Positions 16,213 through 25,354 of a stretch of 64,000 nucleotides of DNA are shown here, piece by piece. Positions within the stretch are counted from its first letter, which is position 1. The number at the start of each line of letters is the position of its first letter. A model generated the notes under the pieces. That model did not search any database and was not told the origin of the DNA. It saw nothing but the letters and a program-made list of their open reading frames with translations. The position numbers and the translations under genes were made by a program. The stretch is from Ignavibacteria bacterium (GTDB taxonomy: Bacteria; Bacteroidota; Ignavibacteria; Tepidaquicellales; Tepidaquicellaceae): assembly GCA_028714695.1 (NCBI GenBank), contig JAQTLX010000004.1, forward strand, positions 62,001-126,000. The letters run 5' to 3'.

Positions 16213-16917
16213 ATGCTTGATGACTTTATAAAAGAACCGTTTTTAGGTTTCGATCCGAAAGCGCCTGAATTTCTCGGCAAACTTAAAAACAAAAAATACA
16301 ATAATAAAAAGTGGTTCGACGCTCACAGGGACATATATGAGGAATATCTTAAAGCCCCTATGCGTCAACTGATTGATACATTATCGGTCGAACTCAAAAA
16401 AGTCGACCCCGATATCGTTATTTCATATAAATCGATTTTCAGGATTAACCGCGATATTAGATTTAAAAATGACAAGACGCCGTATAAGACAAACTATTCC
16501 GCAGCGTTCACTTACGACAGGATTAAGACACCCGAAATACCCCAGTTTTATTTTCATATTGCGCAGGGAGAATTTTTATTTGCCGCCGGGCAGTACAGTT
16601 CTGACACAAACATCATTAAAAAAATCAGAAGGAATATTTACGAGAACCCCGAGGATTTTCTCGAAATTGCAGCCGACAAGAAACTTTTACGATATTTTGG
16701 AGAAGTACAGGGTGACAGCCTAAAGAAATTACCAAAAGAATTTAATAACGAAAGCATCGATGACGATTTAGGCAAATATCTCCGCATGAAACAATTCTAT
16801 GTATTCAAAACTTATAATGAGGATATAACTTTCAATCCTGAGTTAGCGGAAATAATAGTAAACGACGCGCTTATAACAAATAAATTTAATAAATTTTTAT
16901 ATAAATCGGTCTTTTGA
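16213..16917 (+). CDS. DUF2461 family protein
   Basis: About 234 residues. Matches the DUF2461 (TIGR02453) family: FLGKLKNKKYNNKKWFDAHRDIYEEY near the N terminus, the RINRDIRFKNDKTPYKTNYSAAF segment (given here in part), and FAAGQYSSD. Cytoplasmic, function unknown; the family is widespread in Bacteroidota and proteobacteria. The 254 bases upstream are AT-rich with no recognisable gene or site. No terminator is clear downstream. Confidence 0.85.
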   Translation: MLDDFIKEPFLGFDPKAPEFLGKLKNKKYNNKKWFDAHRDIYEEYLKAPMRQLIDTLSVELKKVDPDIVISYKSIFRINRDIRFKNDKTPYKTNYSAAFTYDRIKTPEIPQFYFHIAQGEFLFAAGQYSSDTNIIKKIRRNIYENPEDFLEIAADKKLLRYFGEVQGDSLKKLPKEFNNESIDDDLGKYLRMKQFYVFKTYNEDITFNPELAEIIVNDALITNKFNKFLYKSVF

Positions 16918-16992
16918 TACATGATAAAATGCATTATTGCATACGATTCCCCTATTTTAAGAGACATTTTCCCCGTACGTTTATTTTTTCCG

Positions 16993-17037
16993 CATGGAGT
17001 CAATCGGAGCGTCAGCAGTTTTGCTGCGGTTTCCATG
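16993..17037 (+). promoter_or_regulatory. nested inverted repeat upstream of the tandem hydrolases
   Basis: CATGGA (16993-16998) pairs with TCCATG (17032-17037), and an inner GCAG-TTTTG-CTGC hairpin lies between. It sits 23 bases before the first hydrolase ATG, so it may be a structured 5' leader. No T run follows. Weak evidence only. Confidence 0.3.
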
Positions 17038-17059
17038 ACAATTTATTTAAAATTACAAT

Positions 17060-17848
17060 ATGAAAAATAAAATAATAAATGGTTTATCCGTTTATGACAA
17101 TGAAAACGGTAAACCGCCCTTGGTATTTGTTCATGCCTTTCCCCTTAATGCGGCTATGTGGAAGAGGCAAGCGGAATTCTTTAAGAAAGATTTCCGTGTA
17201 ATTACATACGACGTAAGGGGAATTGGCGGAAGTATTCCCGCTGACGGACAGCAGACGATGGATTTTTTTGCCGGGGATTTGATTTCGATAATCGAAAATC
17301 TCGGGATTACAAAAATCAATGCTGCCGGGCTTTCTATGGGCGGATACATAATTCAGCATGCAATGCTTAAACGTCCTGAACTATTCAATACAATCATCCT
17401 TGCGGATACTAAAGGTGAAAGGGATACCGACGAAGCGCTGATATCCCGCGCTGATACAATTAGAATGATAAAAGAAGGAAAAAGAAAAGAATTCTCCGAT
17501 GCTAATATAAAGAAACTTCTGAATGATAAGAACTATTCAACAAGTCTAAAAACCGAACTGGAAGAAATAATTTCCATGAATACCGATGAAGGTATATGCG
17601 GCTCGGTTCTCGCTCTTGCTACAAGAGGAAATTACATTCATGGTTTGCAAAAATCTGACGTGAATGCTCTTATACTGGTAGGCAGAGATGATATTCTGAC
17701 TCCCCTTCCGAATTCCGAAACACTTAAGAATTCGCTCGGAAATTCCGAAATGCATGTAATAGAAAACTCGGGACATCTTACTAACATGGAGAACCCTGAT
17801 GAATTCAATAAACTTACGATGAATTTTTTAATGAAGCACAATAAATGA
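17060..17848 (+). CDS. alpha/beta hydrolase fold protein (copy 1)
   Basis: About 262 residues. Serine hydrolase of the alpha/beta superfamily with the oxyanion-hole segment HAFPLNAAMW, nucleophile elbow GLSMGGY (Ser near residue 94), acid in GRDDILTP and catalytic histidine in SGHLTNMENP. Lacks a signal peptide, so cytoplasmic. Substrate unknown; family members include 3-oxoadipate enol-lactonase, esterases and haloperoxidase-like enzymes. Overlaps copy 2 by 4 bases (ATGA), so both are translated from one message and are evidently a tandem duplication. Confidence 0.88.
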   Translation: MKNKIINGLSVYDNENGKPPLVFVHAFPLNAAMWKRQAEFFKKDFRVITYDVRGIGGSIPADGQQTMDFFAGDLISIIENLGITKINAAGLSMGGYIIQHAMLKRPELFNTIILADTKGERDTDEALISRADTIRMIKEGKRKEFSDANIKKLLNDKNYSTSLKTELEEIISMNTDEGICGSVLALATRGNYIHGLQKSDVNALILVGRDDILTPLPNSETLKNSLGNSEMHVIENSGHLTNMENPDEFNKLTMNFLMKHNK

Positions 17849-18663
17849 AGGAAATAAATGTACTCGGCAATAAGGTTTTTGATTATGAAGGCAGCGGCGA
17901 ACCATTGATATTCGTTCATTCGTTTCCTTTAAACAGCAGAATGTGGGACAGACAGGCAGAGTATTTTAAAAAATCATTCCGTGTAATTACTTACGACCTG
18001 CGCGGAATGGGCGGAAGTACTTCAACCGATTACGTATTCACAATGGAAAAATTGGTTAACGATTTCTTTCATATCATAAATAATCTTAAGATTGATCGTG
18101 TTCATGCGTGCGGCTTATCCATGGGCGGTTATATATTGCTTCGTTCGGTTATAAAAGATGAATCAAGATTTCATTCTCTTGCGGTTGTAAATACAAAACC
18201 GGAGAAAGACAGCGACGATGAACTGCTGAGAAGATCGAACGCTGTAATTAAAATAAAATCCGGAGGCAGGAATACATATATCGGAAAACTGATTAAGAAA
18301 CTGGTTAATACACAGGATGGTAATTTGCTGCATGAAATCGAAGATATAATCGGAAATAATACGGATGACGGTATCTGCGGAAATCTTCTTGCACTTTCCA
18401 CAAGAACAAATACTTATACTAATCTGGACAGCATCAAAACACCGGTACTATTAATTTCCGCAGAGAAGGATGAAATAACTCCCCCGGGTGAAATTGAAAA
18501 AATTTATAAAACAATCACTTCCGCGAGGAGCAGCAAAGAATTTGCCGTTAGATATACATTAGATAATTGCGGTCACCTTTGTAATATGGAGAATCCGGTT
18601 GAATTCAATAAAATACTGGAATGGTTTTTAAAATGTATTGATATTAAAAAATCTTTAGAATAA
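17845..18663 (+). CDS. alpha/beta hydrolase fold protein (copy 2)
   Basis: About 272 residues, closely similar along its length to the preceding hydrolase: HSFPLNSRMWDRQAEYFKKS, RGMGGS, GLSMGGY nucleophile elbow, AEKDEITPPGE acid segment and CGHLCNMENP histidine. The triad is intact in both copies, so neither looks decayed. Differences cluster in the cap region (residues ~120-190), which normally sets substrate choice. Ends 12 bases before tRNA-His. Confidence 0.88.
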   Translation: MKEINVLGNKVFDYEGSGEPLIFVHSFPLNSRMWDRQAEYFKKSFRVITYDLRGMGGSTSTDYVFTMEKLVNDFFHIINNLKIDRVHACGLSMGGYILLRSVIKDESRFHSLAVVNTKPEKDSDDELLRRSNAVIKIKSGGRNTYIGKLIKKLVNTQDGNLLHEIEDIIGNNTDDGICGNLLALSTRTNTYTNLDSIKTPVLLISAEKDEITPPGEIEKIYKTITSARSSKEFAVRYTLDNCGHLCNMENPVEFNKILEWFLKCIDIKKSLE

Positions 18664-18675
18664 ATTTAGTCATAT

Positions 18676-18749
18676 GGCGGGTATAGCTCAGTTGGTAGAG
18701 CGTCAGATTGTGGCTCTGAATGTCACGGGTTCGAACCCCGTTACTCGCC
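18676..18749 (+). tRNA. tRNA-His (GTG anticodon)
   Basis: Cloverleaf of 74 bases. Anticodon stem TCAGA/TCTGA around loop TTGTGGC, with anticodon GTG. The eight-pair acceptor stem includes the histidine-specific extra G-1 (18676) opposite C73 (18749), and one G-T pair at 4:69. T-arm CGGGTTCGAACCCCG. CCA is not encoded. Confidence 0.96.
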
Positions 18750-18893
18750 CTCCTTCGGAAAGACTTCGGGAACTAATTTCATTTCACCTTTAATATATTA
18801 TCAAATTATTACCATTTTTCGGGAACTTTTATTTTTTATAAAAATATCTTGATTATATGCAATTTAATAAGTAGTTTATTTTCAGCAACTTTT

Positions 18894-19616
18894 ATGGCGA
18901 GAAAAAAGACTAAACAAGATGAAAAAGTTAAGGATAAACTTTCCCGGAAAGACGAGGATTTGAAAGATTACGACGAAAACGAAGAAGAAAAGAATGAAGA
19001 TGATGAAGAGGAAGAAGCAGGAATAGAAGGTTACCTTAGCGATGAAGAAATTGAAAAGCTTAAAGAGGAATTTAAGAAGGAAGCACTTCCGCATATAGGC
19101 TTATTATATAATTATGCCTATAAGATGACCGGAAATTCAGACGATGCAGACGACCTTTTGCAGGAAACATATCTAAGAGCATACAGATTTTTCCACAAAT
19201 TCGAGAAAGGCACAAACTGTAAGGCATGGCTCTTCAGGATAATGAAGAACCTGTTCATCAACAATTACAGAAAAACCCAGAAAACTCCCGGACAGGTAGA
19301 TTACGACGAAATTGAGAACTTCTTTGAAACAATTAAGTCCGACAGGCTCGATACCGCCGATCTTCAGGAAAAGGTATTCAACAATCTGCTCGACGATGAA
19401 GTGACGCGTGCTTTGAATTCTCTTCAGGACGATTTCAAAACTGTCATTATTCTATGCGACCTTGAAGGACTGAGTTACGAAGAAATAGCGGATTTTGTGC
19501 AGTGCCCTATCGGGACTGTAAGAAGCCGTCTCCACAGAGCAAGAAAACTATTGGCGCAGAAACTATACAGATATGCCAAGGAAAAGGGTTACGATGTGGA
19601 AAGCGTTCCGCTTTAA
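18894..19616 (+). CDS. ECF-type RNA polymerase sigma factor with acidic N-terminal extension
   Basis: About 240 residues from ATG 18894 (MARKKTK). Region 2 is visible as YNYAYKMTGNSDDADDLLQETYLRAYRFFHKFEKGTN (given only in part here), with the -10 recognition segment and the WLFRIMKNLFINNYRK helix; region 4 has the helix-turn-helix LSYEEIADFVQCPIGTVRSRLHRARK. The first ~65 residues are highly acidic (runs of D and E), longer than usual for ECF factors. No anti-sigma gene is adjacent. The target regulon is unknown. An alternative start 15 codons upstream is unlikely as it reads a non-homologous hydrophobic stretch. Confidence 0.9.
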   Translation: MARKKTKQDEKVKDKLSRKDEDLKDYDENEEEKNEDDEEEEAGIEGYLSDEEIEKLKEEFKKEALPHIGLLYNYAYKMTGNSDDADDLLQETYLRAYRFFHKFEKGTNCKAWLFRIMKNLFINNYRKTQKTPGQVDYDEIENFFETIKSDRLDTADLQEKVFNNLLDDEVTRALNSLQDDFKTVIILCDLEGLSYEEIADFVQCPIGTVRSRLHRARKLLAQKLYRYAKEKGYDVESVPL

Positions 19617-19755
19617 GCATCAGCGCCCTGTTCTGACTCCCGAATAAAATTACTTGCCACCCGCATTTATACTATTTTTTAAGAGCAAAATAATTTATTT
19701 TTGAATAAATAAATCTTAAAGTTAAATTCAATAAAACAAAAAATTAATAACTATT

Positions 19756-20361
19756 ATGAAGATTTTAAATTTTATTCTTGCGATTACACTTGTTATGTTT
19801 CTGTCAGGCTGCGGCAAGAAAGAGCAGAACACGAAAGTTGAAGAAAAGAAAAATGACGGGACACAGCAGACAACCCAGACTGAAAACAAATCAGGTATGC
19901 AGATTTATAAAATCTCTGCAGTAGAAGAGTCGAAAGCGGAAAAAACTATCCCTAATATGACATGGGATGAAGGAAGCAAGAAAGTATCAATGTCTGATTA
20001 TAAAGGAAAAGTTCTGTTCATAAATTTCTGGGCGACATGGTGCGGACCATGTAAGAAGGAAATGCCTGAATTATCGGAAATAAACACTGAATTAAAGGAT
20101 AAAGATTTCAAAATGTACGGCGTAAACGTATTCCAAAAAGGCAATACTACAATCGAAGATATTTTAAAGACAATCCCCGTTTCCTATCCGATACTTGACG
20201 GTAACGATCAGGTTGTGAAGGCATTTGAAAAAGCCTCTGGTGCACCGATGGACGGAGTTCCCACTACGTTCATTGTAGATAAAAGCGGAAAGATCGTCGA
20301 AACACTTGTCGGTTCAAGAGATAAAGCGGCATTCATGACAATTATCAAGAAATACTTGTAA
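19756..20361 (+). CDS. TlpA/ResA-like thioredoxin-fold lipoprotein
   Basis: About 201 residues. Lipobox LSGC (Cys19), a charged linker, then a thioredoxin fold with the active site WCGPC (Cys96/Cys99) and the cis-proline loop GVPTTFIVDKSGK. Likely a membrane-anchored periplasmic thiol-disulfide reductant, as used in cytochrome c maturation or disulfide repair. A -7-like box TATTTTTG lies at 19696-19703, about 50 bases upstream. A strong terminator follows the gene. Confidence 0.92.
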   Translation: MKILNFILAITLVMFLSGCGKKEQNTKVEEKKNDGTQQTTQTENKSGMQIYKISAVEESKAEKTIPNMTWDEGSKKVSMSDYKGKVLFINFWATWCGPCKKEMPELSEINTELKDKDFKMYGVNVFQKGNTTIEDILKTIPVSYPILDGNDQVVKAFEKASGAPMDGVPTTFIVDKSGKIVETLVGSRDKAAFMTIIKKYL

Positions 20362-20386
20362 AATAATTTTAAATATTATCAAAAAG

Positions 20387-20407
20387 CCCTCATTACGAGG
20401 GTTTTTT
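20387..20407 (+). terminator. intrinsic terminator after the TlpA-like gene
   Basis: CCCTC-ATTAC-GAGGG stem followed by a T6 run, 25 bases after the stop codon. Confidence 0.8.
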
Positions 20408-20455
20408 GTTTATATTAGTATTTTTGATTTTATATAAGTATTTTATATGATATAA

Positions 20456-21616
20456 ATGAAAAAAAGAATAGGTATATTAGGCTCCACCGGTTCAATCGGA
20501 ACAAATACACTGGAAGTTGTCAGAAGCCTGAATAATAACGGATTTGAGTGCGAGATAGTCTTTCTGTCCTGCAATAACAGCATCGAAAAATTCAGCGGAC
20601 AAATAAAGGAATTTAAGCCTAAAACAGTTCTGCTTCATAATAAAAATAAAATACAGGAACTTAAAAATTCAGGTATTGATTTAAGTATAGAAGTTTTAGC
20701 AGGTTATGAGAATATAAAAGAACTTGTTTCAAGAGATAATTACGATATTCTTATCAATTCTCTGGTAGGATTTATTGGACTCGTTCCTACCCTCGAAGCA
20801 ATTAAACATGATAAACGTATTGCTTTGGCGAATAAAGAAACTATGGTTGTAGCAGGTGAACTGATAAACAGGTCTTTGAAAGTTACGAAATCGGAAATTC
20901 TGCCTATTGACAGCGAACATTCCGCTATTTTTCAGTGTCTTACGGGTGAAAATCCTGCGGAAGTGAATAAAATTATTCTGACCGCTTCTGGAGGTCCGTT
21001 CAGGGGGTATTCTCCGGAGGAATTATCAAAGGTCACAGTTGAGCAGGCATTGAAACACCCGAACTGGAATATGGGTAATAAAATTACTATTGACTCGGCT
21101 ACGCTAATGAATAAAGGTCTCGAAGTTATTGAGGCTAAATGGCTTTTCAATATAGAAGTTAACAGGATTGAAGTAATAATTCACCCTCAATCTATTATTC
21201 ATTCGATGGTTGAGTTTAAAGACGGCTCAATTAAAGCGCAATTGGGTATGCCGGATATGAAAATACCGATACAGTACGCGATTACTTATCCTGAAAGGAT
21301 TCAGAGCAATTATCCGAAACTCGACTTTTCGGTTTCAAATACGCTCATTTTCGAAAAGCCGGATACCGGGACATTCAGGTGCCTTGGATTTGCTTACGAG
21401 TGTATTGAAAAAGGCGGAACTTATTCTGCCGTTTTAAATGCTGCAAATGAAATTGCGGTTGCTCTTTTTTTAAATAAAAAAATAGGCTTTAGCGACATAC
21501 CGGTAATTATTGAAGATAGTTTAAACAATCATGAAAATATATTAAATTATGAACTGCAAGATTTGTTGGAAATTGATAAATTCACAAGAGATAAGATTAT
21601 AAGAAAATATAACTAA
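20456..21616 (+). CDS. dxr: 1-deoxy-D-xylulose 5-phosphate reductoisomerase
   Basis: About 386 residues, normal length. Second step of the MEP isoprenoid pathway: DXP to MEP with NADPH. N-terminal NADPH-binding GSTGSIGTNTL, then ALANKETMVVAGEL, the metal/substrate motif LPIDSEHSAIFQCL and TASGGPFR, and later MNKGLEVIEAKWLF with IHPQSIIHSMVEF. A -7-like box TATTTTTG at 20419-20426 leaves a short leader. Co-directional with rseP downstream, the common dxr-rseP pairing. Confidence 0.97.
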   Translation: MKKRIGILGSTGSIGTNTLEVVRSLNNNGFECEIVFLSCNNSIEKFSGQIKEFKPKTVLLHNKNKIQELKNSGIDLSIEVLAGYENIKELVSRDNYDILINSLVGFIGLVPTLEAIKHDKRIALANKETMVVAGELINRSLKVTKSEILPIDSEHSAIFQCLTGENPAEVNKIILTASGGPFRGYSPEELSKVTVEQALKHPNWNMGNKITIDSATLMNKGLEVIEAKWLFNIEVNRIEVIIHPQSIIHSMVEFKDGSIKAQLGMPDMKIPIQYAITYPERIQSNYPKLDFSVSNTLIFEKPDTGTFRCLGFAYECIEKGGTYSAVLNAANEIAVALFLNKKIGFSDIPVIIEDSLNNHENILNYELQDLLEIDKFTRDKIIRKYN

Positions 21617-21670
21617 TTTTATACAACTTTTTGTTGTTTTAATACGTAATAGAATGGATATAACTCAAAT

Positions 21671-23041
21671 ATGGAAATAGTAAGCACAATATTTTATTTT
21701 TTAATTGTAATCGGTGTACTTGTTTTTGTACACGAATTCGGACACTTTTTTGCCGCAAGAATGACAGGCATGCGCGCAGAAGTTTTCGCATTCGGTATGG
21801 GTTACAGACTTTTCGGATACAATAGGATTAATGGTTTCTCATTCGGGAAACTTAGTGAAGAAATAGAACTGGGCAATCACACGGATTACAGAATCTGCGC
21901 ATTTCCTATCGGCGGCTATGTAAAAATTCCGGGTATGATAGATGAAAGCATGGACAAGGATTTCATAAAATCAGAACCGATGCCATGGGAATACAGAGCG
22001 AAATCTGTATGGAGAAGAATGATTGTTATTACCGCAGGTGTCATTATGAACATTCTTCTTGCATTCCTTATATTTTATACTCTGTCAATCTTCAAAGGAA
22101 AAAACCTTTTTGAAACTACCGAAATCGGCTACGTTGCAAAAGGCTCGGCTGCAATGGAATCGGGAATTAAAGAAGGCGACAAAATTTTATTTATAAACAA
22201 TCAGAAGATTGAATACTGGGATGATGTTCAAAGCAGACTTTACATTGATAATTTAGGCGAATCAATCAGATTTGACTTAATGAGAGACGGCAAGCCTCTT
22301 GTTATTAACGTGCCTAAAGATAAAGTCGGAATTCTCGGAGATAAACCTTTTGGAATTTATGCTGATAAAATATCGACTTTGATAAACGGCGTTATGCCGG
22401 GCAAACCCGCTGAAACCAGCGGTATTCAAAAAGGCGACATTATTACTTATTTGGCGGGAGAAAAAATTACCAACCCGTTAAAATTTTCCGAACTGATAAA
22501 AGCGAATACAGGTAAAGAAGTTGAACTGAAATATATACGCAACGGCGCTGAAATGGTAACAAAGATTACTCCTGCGGCTGATTCGACAATCGGAGTAGAT
22601 ATTGCGTCTAAATATATCGGAAATGTCAAGGAAGTTAAGTACAACGTGATTTCGGCAGTACCGCATGCGGTCAGCGAGATGTATTATTACGGTATTGAAG
22701 TATTCTTTAAATCGATTGCAAAAGTAATTAAAGGCGATATACCTTTCAAAAAGGCAATCGGCGGACCTATCAAAATTGCACAGGCGTCAGCGCAGTCGGC
22801 TGAGAACGGATTCTTCTCTTTCATTGGATTTGTAGCATTGCTTTCAATGTCGCTTGCAGTGATTAATATACTTCCCTTCCCTGCTCTCGACGGCGGACAT
22901 TTCATGATTCTGATATGGGAAGCGATATTCAGGAAACCTGTTTCATACAGGGTGCAAATCGTGCTTCAGAATGTCGGATTCATACTTCTTATTGCATTGA
23001 TGCTGTTCGTTATATATAACGATATAATTTCTATAAAATAA
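21671..23041 (+). CDS. rseP: RIP-type site-2 metalloprotease RseP
   Basis: About 456 residues. Zinc intramembrane protease with HEFGH (His21, Glu22, His25) in the first membrane segment and the second catalytic motif NILPFPALDGGHF near residue 405. Two PDZ-like regions lie between the membrane halves (AAMESGIKEGDKILFINNQK and AETSGIQKGDIITYLAGEK). It cleaves membrane-spanning anti-sigma factors or signal-peptide remnants after a first cut; the partner is not in the window, though an ECF sigma gene lies 2 kb upstream. A terminator follows. Confidence 0.96.
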   Translation: MEIVSTIFYFLIVIGVLVFVHEFGHFFAARMTGMRAEVFAFGMGYRLFGYNRINGFSFGKLSEEIELGNHTDYRICAFPIGGYVKIPGMIDESMDKDFIKSEPMPWEYRAKSVWRRMIVITAGVIMNILLAFLIFYTLSIFKGKNLFETTEIGYVAKGSAAMESGIKEGDKILFINNQKIEYWDDVQSRLYIDNLGESIRFDLMRDGKPLVINVPKDKVGILGDKPFGIYADKISTLINGVMPGKPAETSGIQKGDIITYLAGEKITNPLKFSELIKANTGKEVELKYIRNGAEMVTKITPAADSTIGVDIASKYIGNVKEVKYNVISAVPHAVSEMYYYGIEVFFKSIAKVIKGDIPFKKAIGGPIKIAQASAQSAENGFFSFIGFVALLSMSLAVINILPFPALDGGHFMILIWEAIFRKPVSYRVQIVLQNVGFILLIALMLFVIYNDIISIK

Positions 23042-23060
23042 ATCAAAATTTTTCTATAAA

Positions 23061-23090
23061 AAAAGGCGGTGTTTTCACATCGCCTTTTTT
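23061..23090. terminator. bidirectional intrinsic terminator
   Basis: GGCGGTG-TTTTCA-CATCGCC stem (one G-T pair) flanked by an A run and a T run, between the convergent rseP and SDR genes. Confidence 0.82.
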
Positions 23091-23110
23091 ATTTCCGTAA
23101 AGTTATTATT

Positions 23111-23881
23111 CTATTTTCTTGAAACAACCGTTGCGGATGCCTGTGCTTTCGGAAGTATAAGCATTTCCGCAATAACTACATTTTCATCTCGTGTTGCTGT
23201 GTATTCAACCGCTCCGGCTATATCCTTTGCCGATAATGGTTTCAGACCCGTGTAAGTGGCATCGGCTCTTTGTTTATCGCCTCTGTATCTGACGACACTG
23301 AATTCGGTATTAACCATTCCCGGGTCAATTGTTGAAACACGTACGGATGTGCCTGCCAAATCAATTCTCATGCCTTTAGTAAGCGCATCTACTGCATGTT
23401 TGCTTGCGCAGTAAACATTACCCGCGGGATAGACTTCTCTGCCTGCAATCGAACCAATATTTATGATATGCGCGCTTTTCCTCTTCAGCATATAAGGCAA
23501 AACCGATTTTGTTACGTAAAGCAGACCTTTTACATTAGTATCGAGCATCTCTTCCCAATCCATAAGAACCCCGTCCTGTATCTTATTCAATCCTCTTGAG
23601 AGACCCGCATTATTCACCAATACTTCGATGTCTTTCCATTCTTTAGGCAGAGAATTTATTGCATTCTGCACGTCGTCAAAATTTCTTACATCAAGCGTGA
23701 ATGCATGCACATTTACTTTATATTTCTTCTTCAGCGATTCCGCGAATTGTTTAAGCCTTGCTTCGCGTCTTGCGCAAATAAGAATCTTTGCTCCAAGAGC
23801 CGCGAAGTTTTCTGCGCACGCCTTGCCTATTCCGGACGTAACTCCCGTCACAAATACAACTTTATTTTTTAGATTTTTCAT
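23111..23881 (-). CDS. classical short-chain dehydrogenase (YdfG-like)
   Basis: About 256 residues. NAD(P)-binding TGVTSGIGKACA, NNAG at about residue 91, catalytic Ser in NIGSIAG and the YCASKHAV catalytic Tyr/Lys motif. The DPGMVNTEFSVVRYRGDK segment and overall length match YdfG-type serine/3-hydroxy acid dehydrogenases, but substrate is not predictable. Divergent from pyruvate kinase with a 59-base intergenic region. Confidence 0.88.
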   Translation of the reverse strand: MKNLKNKVVFVTGVTSGIGKACAENFAALGAKILICARREARLKQFAESLKKKYKVNVHAFTLDVRNFDDVQNAINSLPKEWKDIEVLVNNAGLSRGLNKIQDGVLMDWEEMLDTNVKGLLYVTKSVLPYMLKRKSAHIINIGSIAGREVYPAGNVYCASKHAVDALTKGMRIDLAGTSVRVSTIDPGMVNTEFSVVRYRGDKQRADATYTGLKPLSAKDIAGAVEYTATRDENVVIAEMLILPKAQASATVVSRK

Positions 23882-23940
23882 ACTAATTAACTTTTTACTA
23901 AAATGTTAAATTTCTAATTTACAAAAAAGGAAGAACAACG

Positions 23941-25347
23941 ATGATAAATAAAACTAAGGTAATCTGTACGATTGGTCCCGCTTCATCCGACAGGAAAGTA
24001 ATAACAGAACTCATTCTGAAAGGCATGGACGCGGCGAGATTGAACTTTTCGCACGGCGATTACACTGCTCATCTGAAAAATATTAAAACCATAAGAGAGG
24101 TATCAAAATCACTTAATAACAATATCCCTATTATTCAGGACCTTCAGGGACCGAAGATACGCGCGGGTAAACTTCTGAACGGTAAAATATTACTCCGCGA
24201 AGGAATGACAGTTCGGATATCATCGAAGTCTATTATAGGAAACGATGAAGTTTTTTCAACAACTTATAAAGACTTTGTAACCGATGTGAATGTCAATGAG
24301 AATATATTAATGGATGACGGATTGTTCAGACTTACCGTGATTTCAAAAAACATGGATAGTGTAATTTGCAAAGTAATCAAAGGCGGAATACTTAAAGAAC
24401 ATAAAGGAATAAATCTGCCGAACACAAAACTCTCTCTCCCGTCTTTGACAATTAAGGATAAAAAGGATTTGAAGTTCGGACTGAAATCCGGAGTTGACGC
24501 GGTTGCATTGAGTTTCGTAAGAAAGGCTGACGATATTATTAATCTTCGCAAGGAGTTGATGAAACACAAAAAGGACCTGCCGATAATTTCTAAAATAGAG
24601 AGACCTGAAGCAGTTAATAATATTGACGAGATAATAGATGCATCCGACATAATCATGATTGCAAGAGGAGATATGGGAGTTGAAATATCGCCCGAAGACG
24701 TGCCGATAATACAGAAGCAGATTATCAGGAAATGCAATTCGAAGATGAAACCTGTAATCACCGCGACACAAATGCTTGAAAGCATGATAAACAACAGAAT
24801 ACCGACGCGCGCGGAAGCGGCTGACGTTGCGAACGCGATTCTCGACGGTTCCGACTGCGTTATGCTTTCAGCCGAGACGTCTGTCGGTGTCGACCCTGTT
24901 AACGTTGTCGATACAATGGAGAAAATAATTTTGAAGGCAGAACAATTCCGTGTTCCGCAGTTCGATGATTTCTTCAATACTTCTGGTACAAAACTTCAGT
25001 CATTGTGCAAGAGCGCTATGATTCTCGCAAATGAGATTAAGGCTAAGGCAATCGTTACTTATACGCGCTCAGGAAATTCGCCGCGTTATCTTTCGAGATT
25101 CAGAATAAATACGGATATCATTTCAATAACACGAAATAAAAAAATAGCGTCTCTTACAAAATTTCACTGGGGTGTTAACAGCGTGCTGTACAGCGGAATA
25201 TTTAATGCCGCTAACCTGAATAAATTTACTCTGGACTTACTAAGAAAATCGAAAACTGCTGTCCGCGGAGATAAGGTAATACTCATTCTTTCGACTGAAA
25301 AGGAAGAGAACAAATCCGCAAATACTATTAAGATAATTGAATTGTAA
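23941..25347 (+). CDS. pyk: pyruvate kinase
   Basis: About 468 residues. Converts phosphoenolpyruvate and ADP to pyruvate and ATP. Signature segments: TIGPASSD, ARLNFSHGD, QDLQGPKIR, SKIERPEAVNNIDEI, MIARGDMGVEI, ATQMLESMI and CVMLSAETSVG. The C-terminal domain is present. RBS AAGGAAG before the ATG. The TPR membrane gene converges 7 bases downstream. Confidence 0.97.
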   Translation: MINKTKVICTIGPASSDRKVITELILKGMDAARLNFSHGDYTAHLKNIKTIREVSKSLNNNIPIIQDLQGPKIRAGKLLNGKILLREGMTVRISSKSIIGNDEVFSTTYKDFVTDVNVNENILMDDGLFRLTVISKNMDSVICKVIKGGILKEHKGINLPNTKLSLPSLTIKDKKDLKFGLKSGVDAVALSFVRKADDIINLRKELMKHKKDLPIISKIERPEAVNNIDEIIDASDIIMIARGDMGVEISPEDVPIIQKQIIRKCNSKMKPVITATQMLESMINNRIPTRAEAADVANAILDGSDCVMLSAETSVGVDPVNVVDTMEKIILKAEQFRVPQFDDFFNTSGTKLQSLCKSAMILANEIKAKAIVTYTRSGNSPRYLSRFRINTDIISITRNKKIASLTKFHWGVNSVLYSGIFNAANLNKFTLDLLRKSKTAVRGDKVILILSTEKEENKSANTIKIIEL

Positions 25348-25354
25348 AGAATTT

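Noticed and set aside
24264-24977. Long minus-strand frame inside pyruvate kinase
   Set aside because: Antisense to a well-conserved enzyme, with no recognisable domain and composition expected from the opposite strand.
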